A stretch of 64,000 nucleotides of DNA, from the NCBI GenBank assembly GCA_035771175.1, contig CM069603.1, forward strand, positions 14,732,286-14,796,285, read 5' to 3'. The translations under genes and the position numbers were made by a program. The notes beneath the pieces were generated by a model that saw nothing but the letters and a program-made list of their open reading frames with translations, had not been told where the DNA came from and did no database searches. The stretch is from Paratinospora sagittata (taxonomy: Eukaryota; Streptophyta; Magnoliopsida; Ranunculales; Menispermaceae). How positions within the stretch are numbered: the first letter of the stretch is position 1; every line of letters starts with the position of its first letter. Of this stretch, positions 33,513-45,632 are shown piece after piece.

Positions 33513-36500
33513 TATTACACCCAAAATCAAACCATCTTTGAGTCATGAACAAAGTTGTGCCTAAACTAGGAACAACACCTTGACCAAGGCCAAAACACAG
33601 CTTGCCTCGGCCAAGGCCGATGTAACGTTCGTACCTTAAGATGACGTCATTTTGACCCATAGAGTACTCGTATACGTATGCGTATACATATTTGATGCTC
33701 GACACGTGTTGGTTCGAGTGTCTTTGCATGCTTTTAAGTTGTTTAATGTGTGCGTGAAGTTTCAGAATGATGTCGAAACATGTCGAAAATGGTGTTTTGG
33801 AACGGTGGAGCTCGCTCCATGGAGAAAGAAATTTCTGTCACCGATTAAATCAATGACTTGATCTCCTAGATCCATGGTCCGATTGAGCTGAACGTTTTTT
33901 GGCTTATTCTTCTCTGATAGATATTCATTATGAACGGTGAAGATCTTGATCGGAGTTATCTACTGTGAGTTATAAGAGTCCAAACACTGTTTCACGGATT
34001 TACGGATTTTCTTGTGCAATTTTGATCAAATAGTTGGATCTTACAATTACACCGTTGGATTGAGCTAAAAGTTTACCAGAATGTTGGTAACTGAATCATA
34101 AAACTTTGTACGGTTAAGAAGTTAAATTGGTGAGTTGTTTGCAAGAAATTAATTATCTAAGTGCAAGTAATCGCAGCAGAAAAAACTGTTCCTTTTTATT
34201 TAAGTGTATTTTTTCATGTGGGCCCAAAATTTTTCTATAAAAGCAACCAACTCATTTTTTTTAGCTTACTTGCTTATTTTTTCACATTGAAGAGAGGAAA
34301 AGGAGCTTGGAGGAGAGGAAAATAAGGGGAAAAGATAAAGGAAAGAGAAAAGGCAAGAGTTTGGGTGATTTTTGCCCAAAATCCCTCCAAGGTATCAATT
34401 TCTCTCTCATTTTGTTCCTTCTATCTCTTTCATGTGTGTTTGCAAGCTTAATTTTGACCTAAGGTTTGTATGAATTTCAAAATTTAAGGGAGTGGTGGAA
34501 AACCAATGTTGGACTTAGGCTTTGATTTTGTGATATGTGTATCTAGATGGTATGGGAAGTCCATAAATGATAAAACCCCCAATTTCTAACAAGAAATTGG
34601 TGAGGTTTCATGGATTTGACTTAAACTAGAATTTTAGACCTAGGGTTTACTATTCAAATTGCATGTGATTTATGATGAATGCATGGGTAATTGTGGATGT
34701 ATGGCACTCCAAATTACTGATTTTGATTAGTGGATACCCTATTGTAGTGTAATTTTGGTTTAGGCCATGTAATTTCGAAAATTGTCATGTAATTTGGGGA
34801 TTTTCTTAAATTAGGGCTTTTGACCTAAACCAAGTCAATTGATTAAATTGACTTGGGAATTGTCTAATTGGACCCAAATTGAATGAAATTATGGGTTTAG
34901 AATGGTTGGATATGTATTAGAATTGAATGACCTAGTTCAATTTGGCTATATGCCTATTGTAGAGATTTTTTCCCAAATTGGGAATTTGCATGTGATTTGG
35001 GGATTTCGCCGAAATTGGGGATTTTGACTTAGACTTGGTCAATTAATGAAATTGACTTGATAAATAGTCTAATTAACCCAATTTATGATTAAATGTCATG
35101 TATATTGGTGGTTGGATCATGGGATCAACCTATTACATTCAATTGGGTTAAATTGATATTAATTGTTTGAATTGAGCAATATGGGATTTGGCTCATATGT
35201 ATAACCAATTTAGGAACTTAATTGGCTATGAAATTGGGTTTGAACATGGTTGTTGAGCATACTTTTGACTGATTTTAGTATTGTATGAACCATGTTTCAT
35301 GTAGGGGTTGTGGTGGATCTAAGTAACCCGAATAAGCCAATTGAGGATTGAAGTACTTGAGGAGATTTTGTGGCTTTCTAGTGCTTCTTGGATTGGCTAG
35401 GTCTAGCCAATCAAGTGTGAGTGTTTCTTTTACTTGTGAATTCTATATGTGGCATTGTAGTATAAAATGTTTTAAATGCTTGTATAATGTAATATGCATG
35501 ATTTATTAAATTCATGAACTGTATTTGAGCATAGTCAGTTGGGAAAGCAGTTGAGTTATGTGCATTCCCTAAGCTTGAGATTTCTTATGGAATCCTATTA
35601 GGCCAACTGGGTATCCTCAATTGTGGACCTTGCAAAGGTTTTCTATGGGTTGTGTATGTTAGGATTCACCTAGGCATGGCACTTGCCTTGGTGTGCGAAT
35701 CTTATGGTTCATGCAATCCTAGGAATCCTAATAGATACGGGTAAGAAATCGGTCGGGCATGGGTTTCACGCACACATGGCCCTTGTACTGATTCTTACTC
35801 AAGAGGTGTTTAGGTTGCATATGCATGTTTATAAATGGTATGCATTGTCTTGTTTATGACATGATACATTAAATTGACATGTATGTAATCTTGCTTACTC
35901 TCATGATTATTTAAATGGTTTTAATGATCTTTTAATGTTTTAATTAAATGCATATATATGTTGCCACTTGTATAGAACATTCACTGAGCTTGTTGTAGTT
36001 CACCTTCATCCTTATCTTTTTAGGACTTGATAGGAAGGGGAAGGGGAAAGCTTAGCTGCGAAGCGTCCCTGTACTTTTGTTGACGTAGGTGTTAGTACTT
36101 TTTCGCATTTATTTTGATAAATTATACTATGTAACACTTAATACTTGTACTTAACATTTAGATGGGTTTTTACTTATGGTTAAGTATATTTTGTACTTTT
36201 GAACACTATGGACTTGGGAAAAAAAATAAAAATAAAAATTCTGGTTGTCATTTTGGTATGTTTGTTTTGATGATCTTATTTTGTGTCCATGTATTTATTG
36301 TTGTGTATTTGGGATTATGGTGTGTTCTAGAAGGTTTATCGGGATACCGTGTATGTTGAGGGAGGATATACATGAGGTTTCGTGCCGGCCATGACGTCAC
36401 AGCTAGTGGGTCGTGACAGCCGAGGTGCAACATGCCTTGACCAACGGCCGACGCACCTCATGCCCTGCCTTGGACAACTACCGAGGTCCCACAAGGGCCC

Positions 36501-36983
36501 TCGGCCATGACTGAGGAGCCTCCCTTCAGCCATGGCCAAGGGCAACCTCTTATTCTAGCTGAATTAGTTTCTTGAACCTTAACCAAAGAACCCTCTTCAA
36601 AACGTTGATCGTAACTTGGTCACTGCATAGAAGGGATCTCAAGAAATAGAACTACGAGCCAACTCCTGATGAGGAAAGGCGCAAATCGCTCCCACCAATA
36701 GAGCATTGCATTAAATACCAAAAGCATCCCCCCTCAACTATAAAAGGGGGCTTATTCTCCAAAGTAGGTATGCTCTAAAACCCGAGAATTTTTTATATAC
36801 TATTATTCTCCTACTTTATTGTCTAACTTAGGTATCGGAGTGTTTTCAGTGACCACACGTCACCATCCTTGCAGGTCAAGAGCGCGACTGTCCCAACGAG
36901 GAATTTCGGAGGAGCAAACAATCTTCAGATTTTGTCAGCCAGCATCGATCTTGGTCAGACGCAAGAAATGACTTACTGAAACA
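33513..36983 (+). mobile_element. Tat-type 3' LTR, split by a solo LTR
   Basis: Left part 33513-33620, right part 36424-36983, together about 0.67 kb. Contains ctcggccaaggcc/ctcggccatgactgagg motifs, a TATA box tataaaag at 36739-36746 (in ctcaactataaaaggggg) and the end ctgaaaca. The target duplication TTAAG follows at 36984-36988. Confidence 0.82.
33621..36418 (+). mobile_element. Solo LTR (chromovirus-like), 2.8 kb
   Basis: TGTAACGTTCGTACC to GGGTCGTGACA, flanked by a perfect 5-bp duplication GCCGA (33616-33620 and 36419-36423). Contains tctataaaagcaacc (TATA-like, about 34226), a cattcactgagctt...caccttcatcc stretch near 35990 typical of the end half of these LTRs, and no coding region. 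The flanks join to restore a continuous Tat-type LTR. Confidence 0.88.
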
Positions 36984-36988
36984 TTAAG

Positions 36989-38834
36989 TGTCCAAGAGAG
37001 GGGTGAATTGGACAAGTTGCAGGTTGTTCCTTTCTCAAAAATAAATAACATAAATTTAAAGTGCAGCTGAAATAAAACAAAGTACACAAAGATTTATAGT
37101 GGTTCAGTCGTGCCTACATCCACTACCCAATCTCCCCGATTAGAATTCTCAAACTCCACTAGTGAATCCTCTTCACTGGTGAGGATCAAACCATTATATT
37201 TTCTCAACTTGCAGGTGTGAGAACAATCGTTACACTTTAGCTTAAACAAGCTATCACTTTGTGACTCTCCGTCACATTACATTTAAGTTTCAGTACAATA
37301 AAATTGATTCTCTTACCAAGAATCAAATGAAATACTTACATAGCAATATAAACTTCACACAAGGTATGTTCAGCAAGATGAATAAGATTGAGCGCAACTG
37401 AAAATGTAGTTGTTCCTTCTCATTTCCTTTTGGATTTTAACTCAAGATATGAAATATAGAAGCTCTCAAATCCCATGAATGATTTTCAAAACTCAATGAA
37501 CGATAAAATCACTTTTTCAAAATTTTTACACAAAGCAAACAACTAACTTTCAAATAGTGTAAATCATATTTTTTTCTATTTTTCTCTCTATGTATGTATT
37601 TCTATCTTTGTATATATCTATGAACTACGCCAAAGTGTTTCCTTCTTATAAATGTGTATTAGGGTTTCAATCTCCCAAAAACCCTAAATTATTCGTTTGA
37701 ATTTCAAAACCAACGGATAGAATCTTTCATGAAAATGGAGTTAACACACCCATTGAAGATTTCTATCAAAAAACATTTTCACCAAAATGGAAAAACGTTC
37801 AAAATTGACGCAACACGCTTCAAAAGACTGTCTTTCTTGACTCAGCTTGGTGAGCGTCCTGTAGCTCAAGGAGGGCGCTACTGCAATGAACCCAGAAGGT
37901 TCATTCAACATGTAATCGTCCTGCATTAGAGCGAGCATCCTGCAATTCGTCAACCCGAGAACTAGTTTGATCTCAAACAATATGGTGAGCATCCTAATGC
38001 GTCGTGAGCATCCTCAGGGATTGCCCAGAAATTTTAGACAACTTTTTGAGCGTCCTACTCATGGACAAGTGTCATGCGTGCTGACCTGGTATTTAAGTTA
38101 ATTGGCCACTATTTGAGCGTCCTACAACAATGTGAGCGTTCTATTCAACTGAGAAAATTTTAAATACTTGATTTTTTGTGAAATTCGTCAAATCAAATTA
38201 ACTTAGAGTCATTTTAGATCAAATCAAGTACTTCAAAAACATTCAAAACACTTGAACATCATTTGGAAATAACTAATTTGAACATTCAAACTCATTTTGA
38301 AAAATATTTCAAAAAGATTAATAACTTGAAATACTTAGGAACTTTTGAAGAACATTATTTGGAAATGCTTAAAGGATAGATTAGGATTCATTGAACATTC
38401 CTAGGGTGAAATTCTACATCCCTAAAGACAATCTAAGCATACATAAAACTAAATAACTTGTCGACCAATGCCTTGACGATTGTTCCTTCTTGTTTTGACT
38501 TGAGTTTTACTTGATTGGATAAATCCTTTGCATTGAAACTTGAGAACTCACATCAAACATTAAATTTATGTATAACGTGGTTTGTAATCATTTAAAATAT
38601 TCAACCTTAGAGGTAATTAATATAATAATTTAAGCAAATACATTGAAAAAGACTATAATCATGAAGCTTGATTGCCTTGATCATCAGTTGACTATCTTTG
38701 ATTTTGACTTTGACTTTAACTTTATCTTAATAAATAAAATATTTAAACTGAAATGCTCAATCAAAGCCATTAGATAACTCGGAATGTTTTTTGTAATAAT
38801 CAAAATAAAAGAGGTGTGGGTCGTCAGACCAACA
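36989..38834 (-). mobile_element. SIRE-like Copia LTR 2, main part (3' LTR)
   Basis: Continues 16923-16938 across the Tat insertion: TGTCCAAGAGAGGGGTGAATTGG, gtggttcag, ccactacccaatctcc, then to gtggtttgtaatcat and the terminus gaccaaca at 38834. Hairpin at 37201-37223 (TTCTCA/TGAGAA). gtgagcgtcct-type motifs at about 37845-38145, with a TATA-like element (minus) near 37650. Because the polypurine tract follows at 38835, this is the 3' LTR of a minus-strand element. Confidence 0.8.
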
Positions 38835-39097
38835 ATCTCTCCCTTTTTTATGACTTCAAACAAATTCAATTTAAGCCATTTGAAGCTATGCAAACTAGAA
38901 TGAATGAATTCTAAATTTATCAATCATGCAAATAAATGGAGACCAAGATATCAACACGTCACAAAATGATCAATGATATCATATAATATAAGTCATAGGT
39001 ACATGATATTAGTAGATACAAAAAGATCATATACAAGATCAAACGAAGTACAAACAAGTCTAATACAACAAAATATTAAAAACAACAAAGTGAAATC
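38835..39097 (-). mobile_element. SIRE-like internal 3' end with polypurine tract
   Basis: On the minus strand, gtcataaaaaagggagagat directly precedes the LTR start TGTTGGTC, the usual polypurine tract arrangement of SIRE-type Copia elements. The remaining ~240 bp have no coding signal. The Copia gag remnant at 61758-62215 is in the same orientation and could be from the same element, but I cannot show this. Confidence 0.65.
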
Positions 39098-39400
39098 TGA
39101 TGGACATCCAAGAGGGGGGTGAATTCGACGTTGACAGGTTTTTCAAGAATCATTTCTTTAACACAAATAACTAAAGCCAATAGAAAGTGCAGGAAAGCAA
39201 ATAAACACAAGAACACGCAAGATTTAGAGTAGTTCGGCTTACCCAAGCCTACATCCACTACTTGATCTCCATGTTCAAGATTTTTCCAATTCTACTAAAT
39301 TAATCCTACTTCACGGGTGAGGATTAAACTAATTACAAACATCGTTTCTCGGTTAGAGAAACGTTTCCAATTAGCTCACAAGCTAATTCAAAATACAAGA
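39098..39400 (-). mobile_element. SIRE-like Copia LTR 3, truncated
   Basis: TGATGGACATCCAAGAGGG, then agaaagtgcaggaaagc, gatttagagtagttcgg and catccactacttgatctcc. Perfect hairpins at 39343-39363 (CGTTTCTC/GAGAAACG) and 39369-39388 (AATTAGCT/AGCTAATT). The LTR is cut at the border with Athila B near 39400. Confidence 0.7.
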
Positions 39401-40458
39401 TAGAAAGAAGGATAATGGGATGACGGTGCCAACAAGAACCTTAGCAGATGCGACTGTTGGAAGTACCTTATTGAGGAAAACGGCAAGTTAAGCCCTTGTT
39501 CTTTTCGAGGAAATGGCTTCCAACAATTATGAGGCTCCAAGTGAGAGATCCATGGTTAAGAAGGTGGCTGGAATGCATGAAGTTGATCCTATAGCAGCAC
39601 TATCGACACAAATATTCAACCTCACACATCATGTTGTGGCCTTATCAAAACAATGAGCCCTTCCTACCATTGAATCTGCTACAACTGCAAAATATGGTGT
39701 ATTCAGGAGTTGATACTAATGAAGAACAAGTGCAATTTGTGAATAATTGGGCATATAATTATCAGGATAATGCACCATTACCAAATCAATATCACCCGAG
39801 CATTCGCAATCATAAGAATTTCTCCTACTTCAATACAAGGAATGTGTTGCAACCTCCACCGGGCATGTACAATCAAGCAACTGAAAATAAGCCATTTTTG
39901 GAAGAACAAGTAAGTACTTTTGAGGTTGAAACGAGATCAAGGTTCACCAAGAGTGAGTCGAGGCTAGATAATTTAGAGACTCATATGGGCAATATGGGAG
40001 CATCAATAAAGTCTTTGGAGGTTCAGATTGGGCAACTTGCTTCATCCATCAATGCTTAACAAATAGGCTCTTTTCCAAGAAATACAAAAGTGAACCCTAA
40101 GGAGCAATGTAATGTTATTATTCTTAGAAGTGGAAAGGAAGTTGAGGGAGTCATTACACAAAGAAACACTGATATTACTCCCATATCACCAGCAAGTGGC
40201 TATGAGGAAGAGAATAACAAGGACAGGGACATTAAAGCGAAGCCAAAGGAGAAGCCCTAAAAACCTGGATCTATACCTTTTCTTGATAACCCACCTATTC
40301 TTAAGACTCTTATTCCATATCCTCAGAGATTTCAAAAAAAGAAGTTAGATGATCAATTTGCTAAGTTTCTTGAAATCTTTAAGAAATTTCACATTAACAT
40401 TCCTTTTGCATATGCGTTGGGGTAAATGCCTAATTATGTCAAGTTTATGAAGGATGTT
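39401..40458 (+). pseudogene. Athila gag (element B), interrupted
   Basis: Reads NGMTVPTRTLADATVGSTLL, FEEMASNNYEAPSERSMVKK, AGMHEVDPIAALSTQ, then in another frame NEEQVQFVNNWAYNYQ, QYHPSIRNHKNFSY, SIKSLEVQIGQLASSINA, and LIPYPQRFQKKKLDD. It includes gag sequence upstream of what is left in element A. Stops and frameshifts break it. It stops at MPNYVKFMKDV, where X inserted (ATGTT at 40454-40458), and resumes at 61322. Confidence 0.85.
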
Positions 40459-41642
40459 CGTAACACCCCCCACTTTTTCTACAGTAAAAGCTAACTTAAC
40501 AACCTGAAAACTCTACAGATGTAATTTCAATAAGTGAGAAAAGCTCCCCTCAAAGAAAATATAGACCCCCATAGTGGGAGGGTCCCAAGGAAAAGGTCGT
40601 CCCCATGAGGGGCCGACCCCAAGGGACCACCCCTATAAGTAGGGGTTGCCCCCCCCCATTCACTCCACCTTGCCCTCTCACTCACTCTCTCTCTCTCTCC
40701 CTCTCGTTCTTCCTCTCTCCCTCTTGCGCATTTTTCTATCTCTCTCTCTCTTTTCTTGTGCTTCCGGAAGATAGGTGTTTTGATGAAAGATTCGTCAAGG
40801 CGACTCCACTACACGTGTTAAGGTGGGGAATGAAGGCTAGGTTTGTGTCTCTTACTTGTCTAACAATGAATTACACAACATCATGCATCATATATGTTAC
40901 CATGCTCTACTTCCTCATGAAAACTATTTTACAAAACGGTATATATATTATCGGGTGCTATGCAGTTATGATGGCCCTGATAGAGTGACACTGTCACTGG
41001 TTATATTATTGGGTGTTATGCCGTTATGTTGGCCCCGACAGAGTGACACTGTCACTGGTTATCTTATTGGGTGTTATGTCGTTACACTGTCCCCAACAGA
41101 GTGACATTGTAATTGGTTAGCGCTGGAACTCATGATATCTCTTAGTTGCAGGATATTGTATCCATGCCTCGGATCACAGGTTGCGAGTGAATGGTGTCTG
41201 GCATGTGATGCCGTGTGACCATGTTTTCCATTCATATCATTGTTTGATTGTATTTTTGTGGCATAGTTGTCTGATGGTTGTTGTTATGTACTTATTATTG
41301 TGCATGTAAGCTTTGTTTATCCTGTTTGACCTCACTGAGCTATTGAGCTCACCCCGTTGATATTTTTTCCCAGGATCTTAAACACTCATAAGTACAAATA
41401 TGTTATCAAAACCTAAGAGCCACCGCAGCTATGTGCAAAGGAAGCGCATAAGGTGCAGGATGTCAATATAGATCTAGGTGTGTTATTTATGGGTTGTTAT
41501 AGTTTCCGTTGCGTACTCTGTACTAATGTAATTATAACATTTGCACTTTTTCCCTCCATTATTAAAGGAAGATGAGTAAAAGATTTGTATTAATGTCTGT
41601 TTCTGCTTCACACCCCGATTCTGGCCCTCTGTTTATCATATG
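40459..41642 (+). mobile_element. Element X 5' LTR, left part
   Basis: cgtaacaccccccactttttc to the target site of the Tekay-type element. Core promoter: hairpin-forming GGTCG...CCCC/GGGG...CGACC at 40595-40618, TATA-like ccctataagtaggg at 40631-40644, then a CT-rich leader (40665-40770). Two tandem blocks of ggccc(c/t)ga(c/t)agagtgacactgtcactgg follow at about 40970-41060. It continues at 52092. Confidence 0.82.
40631..40644 (+). promoter_or_regulatory. X LTR TATA box inside a palindrome
   Basis: ccctataagtaggg; the 3' LTR has the longer form CCCCTATAAATAGGGG at 57427-57442. Both follow a CpG palindrome and precede a CT-rich leader. Confidence 0.6.
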
Positions 41643-42984
41643 TGTCACACCCCGCTCGGACGCGCCTAAACCGGCGGGACACTCACGGACGAGGCGCGAA
41701 TGCATTATAACAATAATTGAGTGCACAGGTACACAATTAATTACAAGTTTGATTTCATTAATTTTAGAATATATTTTTGTACATAAAATAGTAAAGGGAA
41801 CATCCTCCTAAAATTCTCAATAAATAAACAAAGGGCACAAAATGTGGGCCCAAAAACCTCCACCCAGTCCACCTTAATCTCCTGAGAAAAATTGGATAAC
41901 AACAAGGTGAGCTATTGCCCAATGGGTAAAATAGTTCGTGAATATAATAATTAATAAAGGAAACTTTATAATCAAATATCACATAAACACATCATAACAT
42001 CATAATCAATACAACATGTATGTATGCATGACACCGTCTCGTAATGGTTCCATGATTGTACGTCGCCTGAGTTCACGTACAGATGTCCATCCTCAGGTGT
42101 AGCCGGGTTCTCATTGTACATCCCTCTTCAAGAACAATGCCCTGGATTCACGTACAGATGTCCATCCCCCGGTAAACATGGGTTCTCATTGTACGTCCCT
42201 CTCCAGAGAAATATCAATAAAAGTGAGCATTGCTTCTAACTATTTTGTGAATCATAAGCCACTTACGTACCTAGGTGGTGTTTATGTATGATGCCAATGC
42301 ATGAGCAGGTCCGGTCTTTACTAACATTAGACAGGATTTGACAACGTCTCGTGATTCTTATCAGGTTAGTATCACCACGTGTAAAGTTAAGATATTCAGT
42401 ATCACTTGTACAAGTTGATAGCTTTCAAATAAGACCAACCAAATCAGTCTCCAGTTTGAGAGGTGAGACACGAGGTCTACTTAAGTACCAATCGTCTAGA
42501 GCAACACGCTGCCTCCCATTCACTATTTAAAGTTACTGAGGACAAGACAATGTCTGGTTGAGTCAAATTGACCACTAATCCGACATAGTAACAGTGTAAT
42601 ACATGAATTCCAAATATACAGATATAAGTATGACAGGTATGAACATTATACGCAATAATGCAGTGTAAATGTAATGATAAATGAATGTAAACTTTAATAA
42701 AAGTTATAAGACACGCAAATCTATGTTTCGTTCCCCACCTTCAGTTAATAACTCCTTCTAGAACTAGCGCCTTCCGCGAAGAGAGTCTCAAAAGAGAGAG
42801 AGAAAAAAAAGTTTTCCAACAAGAGGAGGAGAATTGGTTTGGTGTGAAAATGAAGGGGGGAGGGAGAACCCTCTTTTTATGGCCAAAAAGGTGCCAGAAC
42901 CTTCGGGCAGGCATCTGAACATTCGGGCACCCTTCCCGAAGTTCTAATTTTTTTATTTTTTTTGTGCAATCCTATGGTAGTACA
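41643..42984 (-). mobile_element. Tekay-type 3' LTR
   Basis: 1342 bp on the plus strand from TGTCACACCCCGCTCGG to tggtagtaca. Contains two copies of the cacgtacagatgtccatcc...tccctc block (the other LTR has one) and, before the TATA-like ccataaaaagagg (minus, about 42872), the motifs gaacttcggg and cccgaaggttc as inverted repeats (42895-42945), which the other LTR lacks. Confidence 0.9.
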
Positions 42985-42997
42985 CTCTACCCCCCTT
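42985..42997 (-). other. Polypurine tract of the Tekay-type element
   Basis: On the minus strand AAGGGGGGTAGAG lies directly before the 3' LTR start TGTACTACC. The upstream motif tttcgagggcgaaatcc is the usual sequence at the end of this lineage's internal region. Confidence 0.85.
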
Positions 42998-43019
42998 CAA
43001 AGGATTTCGCCCTCGAAAT

Positions 43020-43541
43020 TCAGTCCATGTAGTGATGATTGTTGTATGCTTGGGATTCACCGTCGTCGTCATTACTCAAAATATCAGGGTAGAGCCTGTA
43101 AGGTCCCTAAATAGCACTGTGGCCGGTGGAATCCTCTACATCATCAAACAATGGAGAGCAAATAGAGTTGGGTTCATCCTTAGAAGGTTTCGATATTTGC
43201 CTCACAGATGGTGGCGTAAGGATCTGCAAGTTGCAGCGTTTCAGGGGAGGTAGGTTAAGCGGCAGAATGCTTTTTTGTGGTGTTGCCTGAATCCGGCCCC
43301 TTGGCAATTTTGGTAGGAGATCTTGCCAGGATGAGAGCACAGGATTGTTTTGGGCAAAATTGTTACGAAAAAGTCATGCACGCTCTGGCAATAAGGATCG
43401 CTGTCTTTGGGGCGAGGAAGTTGGTGATGCAAAGTAGTTGTGGCTTGACTCAGATCCTGAAGGAGTCGCCACAGGTTGCCAAAGAGGCCATTGCATGTGT
43501 GCATCATTACCTCCATCGGTATTATTTCCAGACATCTGCAT
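43020..43541 (-). pseudogene. Possible small ORF between chromodomain and polypurine tract
   Basis: One minus-strand frame runs 174 codons from an ATG to a TGA that sits at the start of the conserved tttcgagggc motif, with two internal stops (one TGA and one TAG). The beginning reads MQMSGNNTDGGNDAHMQW and is followed by a Ser/Pro-rich part; then NNPVLSSWQDLLPKL and SKPSKDEPNSICSPLFDD. I do not recognise the product. The codon preference cannot be tested here and the ORF may be chance. Confidence 0.35.
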
Positions 43542-43639
43542 AGTTATTTAAATGAAAGAATATATTAAGATATTGTAAACAAAGTTCCATCATTCTATTG
43601 ATAAGTGAAAAGTACAATGTATCACATCATCAATTATTA

Positions 43640-43870
43640 CTAGAAAACAATTCAAGGTATTTATGTTTAATTATTGCCTCTAGTTCCCATGTTGCTTCCT
43701 CTACTCCGTGGTGATCCCAGAGCACCTTTACAAGTGGTATGCTACGTCGCCTTAGTTCTTGAGTTTTTTTATCCAGAATCTGTATCGCTCTTTCCTGATA
43801 CTTATTTCCTTTTTTAACCTGAACCTCGACCAGAGGGATGATATGCGAAGGATTAAGACGATACTTTCAA
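43640..43870 (-). pseudogene. Chromodomain at the pol C-terminus
   Basis: Minus-strand reading VFHVSMV-KYRLNPSHIIPL, then AIQILDKKTQELRRRSIPLV, KVLWDHHGVEEATWELE and KHKYLELFSSNN then TGA. This is the modified chromodomain that defines chromoviruses and is thought to direct integration to heterochromatin. A TAG interrupts the segment after SMV. Confidence 0.82.
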
Positions 43871-44700
43871 ACCATGGATACGTGAAAAACGTCATGAACA
43901 TTACACATGGACGATGGAAGGGATAGACGATAGGCTAGTTTGTCAATACGTTCAATGATCTGAAATGGACTAATATACTGTGGGGAGAGCTTTCCTTTGA
44001 TCCCAAAGCATTTGACACCTCTTGTAGGCTAAACTTTTAAAAAAACCAAGTCCCGCTTGTCAAATTCTAGAGGTTGTCTTCGCTTTTCAACATAGCTCTT
44101 CTGACGACTTTGTGCAACACAAAGTCATTTTTTTACTAGTGTGATCTTCTCAGAAGTCTCTTGAACTAGTTCAGGCCCCAACTAGTTGTTGTTGTATACA
44201 AACTCAGCCAAATGTAAGTGTTTTGCCCATCCATCATGAAAATTCAAAATAAAACAACGTAACATGTCCTTCAAGATCTGGATAAGACGCTCTGACTATC
44301 CATCAGTCTAAGGGTGAAAGGTTGTGCTCATGGTGATCCTGGAGCCCATTCTATTCTAGAGACGATCGTGAGTGGTATGCCATAGAGGAGTAAGATCTCT
44401 CTTTCATACAATTCGGCAAGCTTGGCGAGGTTATTCGTGAACTTTATTGGAAAAAAGTGTGCAGATTTTGTAAGTCTATCAATGATAACCCAAATTGCAT
44501 CTTGCCTTTATTATTTCGAGACAAGGCTGTAACAAAATCTATTGCAATGTTATCCCACTTCCATTCTCTAATAGGTAAAGGCTGGAGAAATCCAAAGGGA
44601 AGTCTGTGTTTTGCCTTTACTTGCTGGCAAACGAGACATCGAGCAACGAAGTCTGCAATAGCCTTCTTCATTCTAGAAAATCAGAATTGTCGCTTGACAT
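43871..44700 (-). pseudogene. Tekay-type integrase
   Basis: The zinc-finger end and core start read MKKAIADFVARCLVCQQVKA and LQPLPIREWKWDNIAIDFVT (first catalytic Asp), then a degraded second half with TDG-SERLIQILKDMLRC (catalytic Glu), WAKHLHLAEFVYNN, the QKSYVEKRRQPLEFDKRDLV region and LSPQYISPFQIIERI. Several frameshifts and stops; it cannot be functional. Confidence 0.85.
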
Positions 44701-45105
44701 CCTTGTACATCTTGTCTCCCCCAGGATGCATAGCGAACCACGAACAATGTATTTCAGTAAGCACTTCTTTTCGAACCTCAAGATCGTTCGGTAGACAAAG
44801 ACATTTTTATAGAAAATGGCCCCGTTTTCAGAGACAAACCAGTGAGGAAGGTCATGTCCGGTGAGTGGAAGTTCTCGTTTTTTAATTAACATAGGGTCGT
44901 TGGCCTGAGCTGCTGAAATCTTTCAAACCAGCTCAGAGTTGGCTGATAATTAAGAGAGTTGTGATGTTCCTCCCTCCTCAATCAGTTGTAGGTTAAAATT
45001 CTCCATCTCTGTAACCAACTTCCCCGTCTCGAAGTTAAGAGTGCAAGCAACATAAGATTTTCTACTCAGGGCATCTGCGACAACATTAGCCTTACCAGGA
45101 TGATA

Positions 45106-45632
45106 CTAGAGTTGAAAGTCATAATCTTTCAAGAATTCCAACCATTGTCTTTGGCGGAGGTTTAGGTCTCTCTGAGTGTAGATGTACTTAAGACTCTTGT
45201 GATCCGAGAAGACCTCAAACCGTTCACCGTATAAGTAATGATGCCATAACTTCAGTGCGAATACGACAGCTGCAACTTTCAAGTCATGTGTTGGGTAATT
45301 ACCCTCATAAATCTTCAGTTGCCTCGAAGCATATGCAACAAATTGGCCTTCTTGCATTACTACTGCACCTAAGCCTTGGAGAGAGGCGTCGGTGTATAGT
45401 GAAAATCAAACTCCATTTCTTAGAGTGATTAGTACCGGTGTTGTCGTGAGGCGTTTCTTTAATTCCTGAAATGACGATTCACAGGCAGGATTCGAGATGA
45501 ATCGTACGTCTTTCTGAGTGAGCTTGGTCATAGGTTCAGCAATCTTTGAGAAATCCAAGATGAAGCGTCTGTAGTAGCCAGCCAAACCAAGAAAACTTCG
45601 TATTTGAGTAACTGTGGTGGCTGCTTCTAGTT
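45106..45632 (-). pseudogene. Tekay-type RT connection and RNase H
   Basis: RSFLGLAGYYRRFILDFSKIA and LTQKDVRFISNPACESSFQ precede RNase [77 protein letters not shown] and [14 protein letters not shown]. The frame differs from the RT upstream, with the shift near 45632. Confidence 0.87.

Larger units (their letters stand above)
16939..36983 (+). mobile_element. Tat-type Gypsy element, non-autonomous, heavily nested
   Basis: TTAAG directly precedes 16939 and directly follows 36983. The left end TGTTACACCC matches the 3' LTR start at 33513 (TATTACACCC); the right end ctgaaaca matches the 5' LTR end at 28030. Order: 5' LTR (16939-17208 and 27942-28030), primer-binding region, gag remnant (28075-29415), long non-coding part, polypurine tract, 3' LTR (33513-36983). 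No pol could be recognised. Insertions inside it: two opposed LTRs (17209-20766), Athila A (20767-27941), a SIRE-like LTR fragment (29862-31507) and a solo LTR (33621-36418). Confidence 0.83.

Noticed and set aside
44457..44864. Plus-strand ORF of 135 codons
   Set aside because: Antisense to integrase; no motif.
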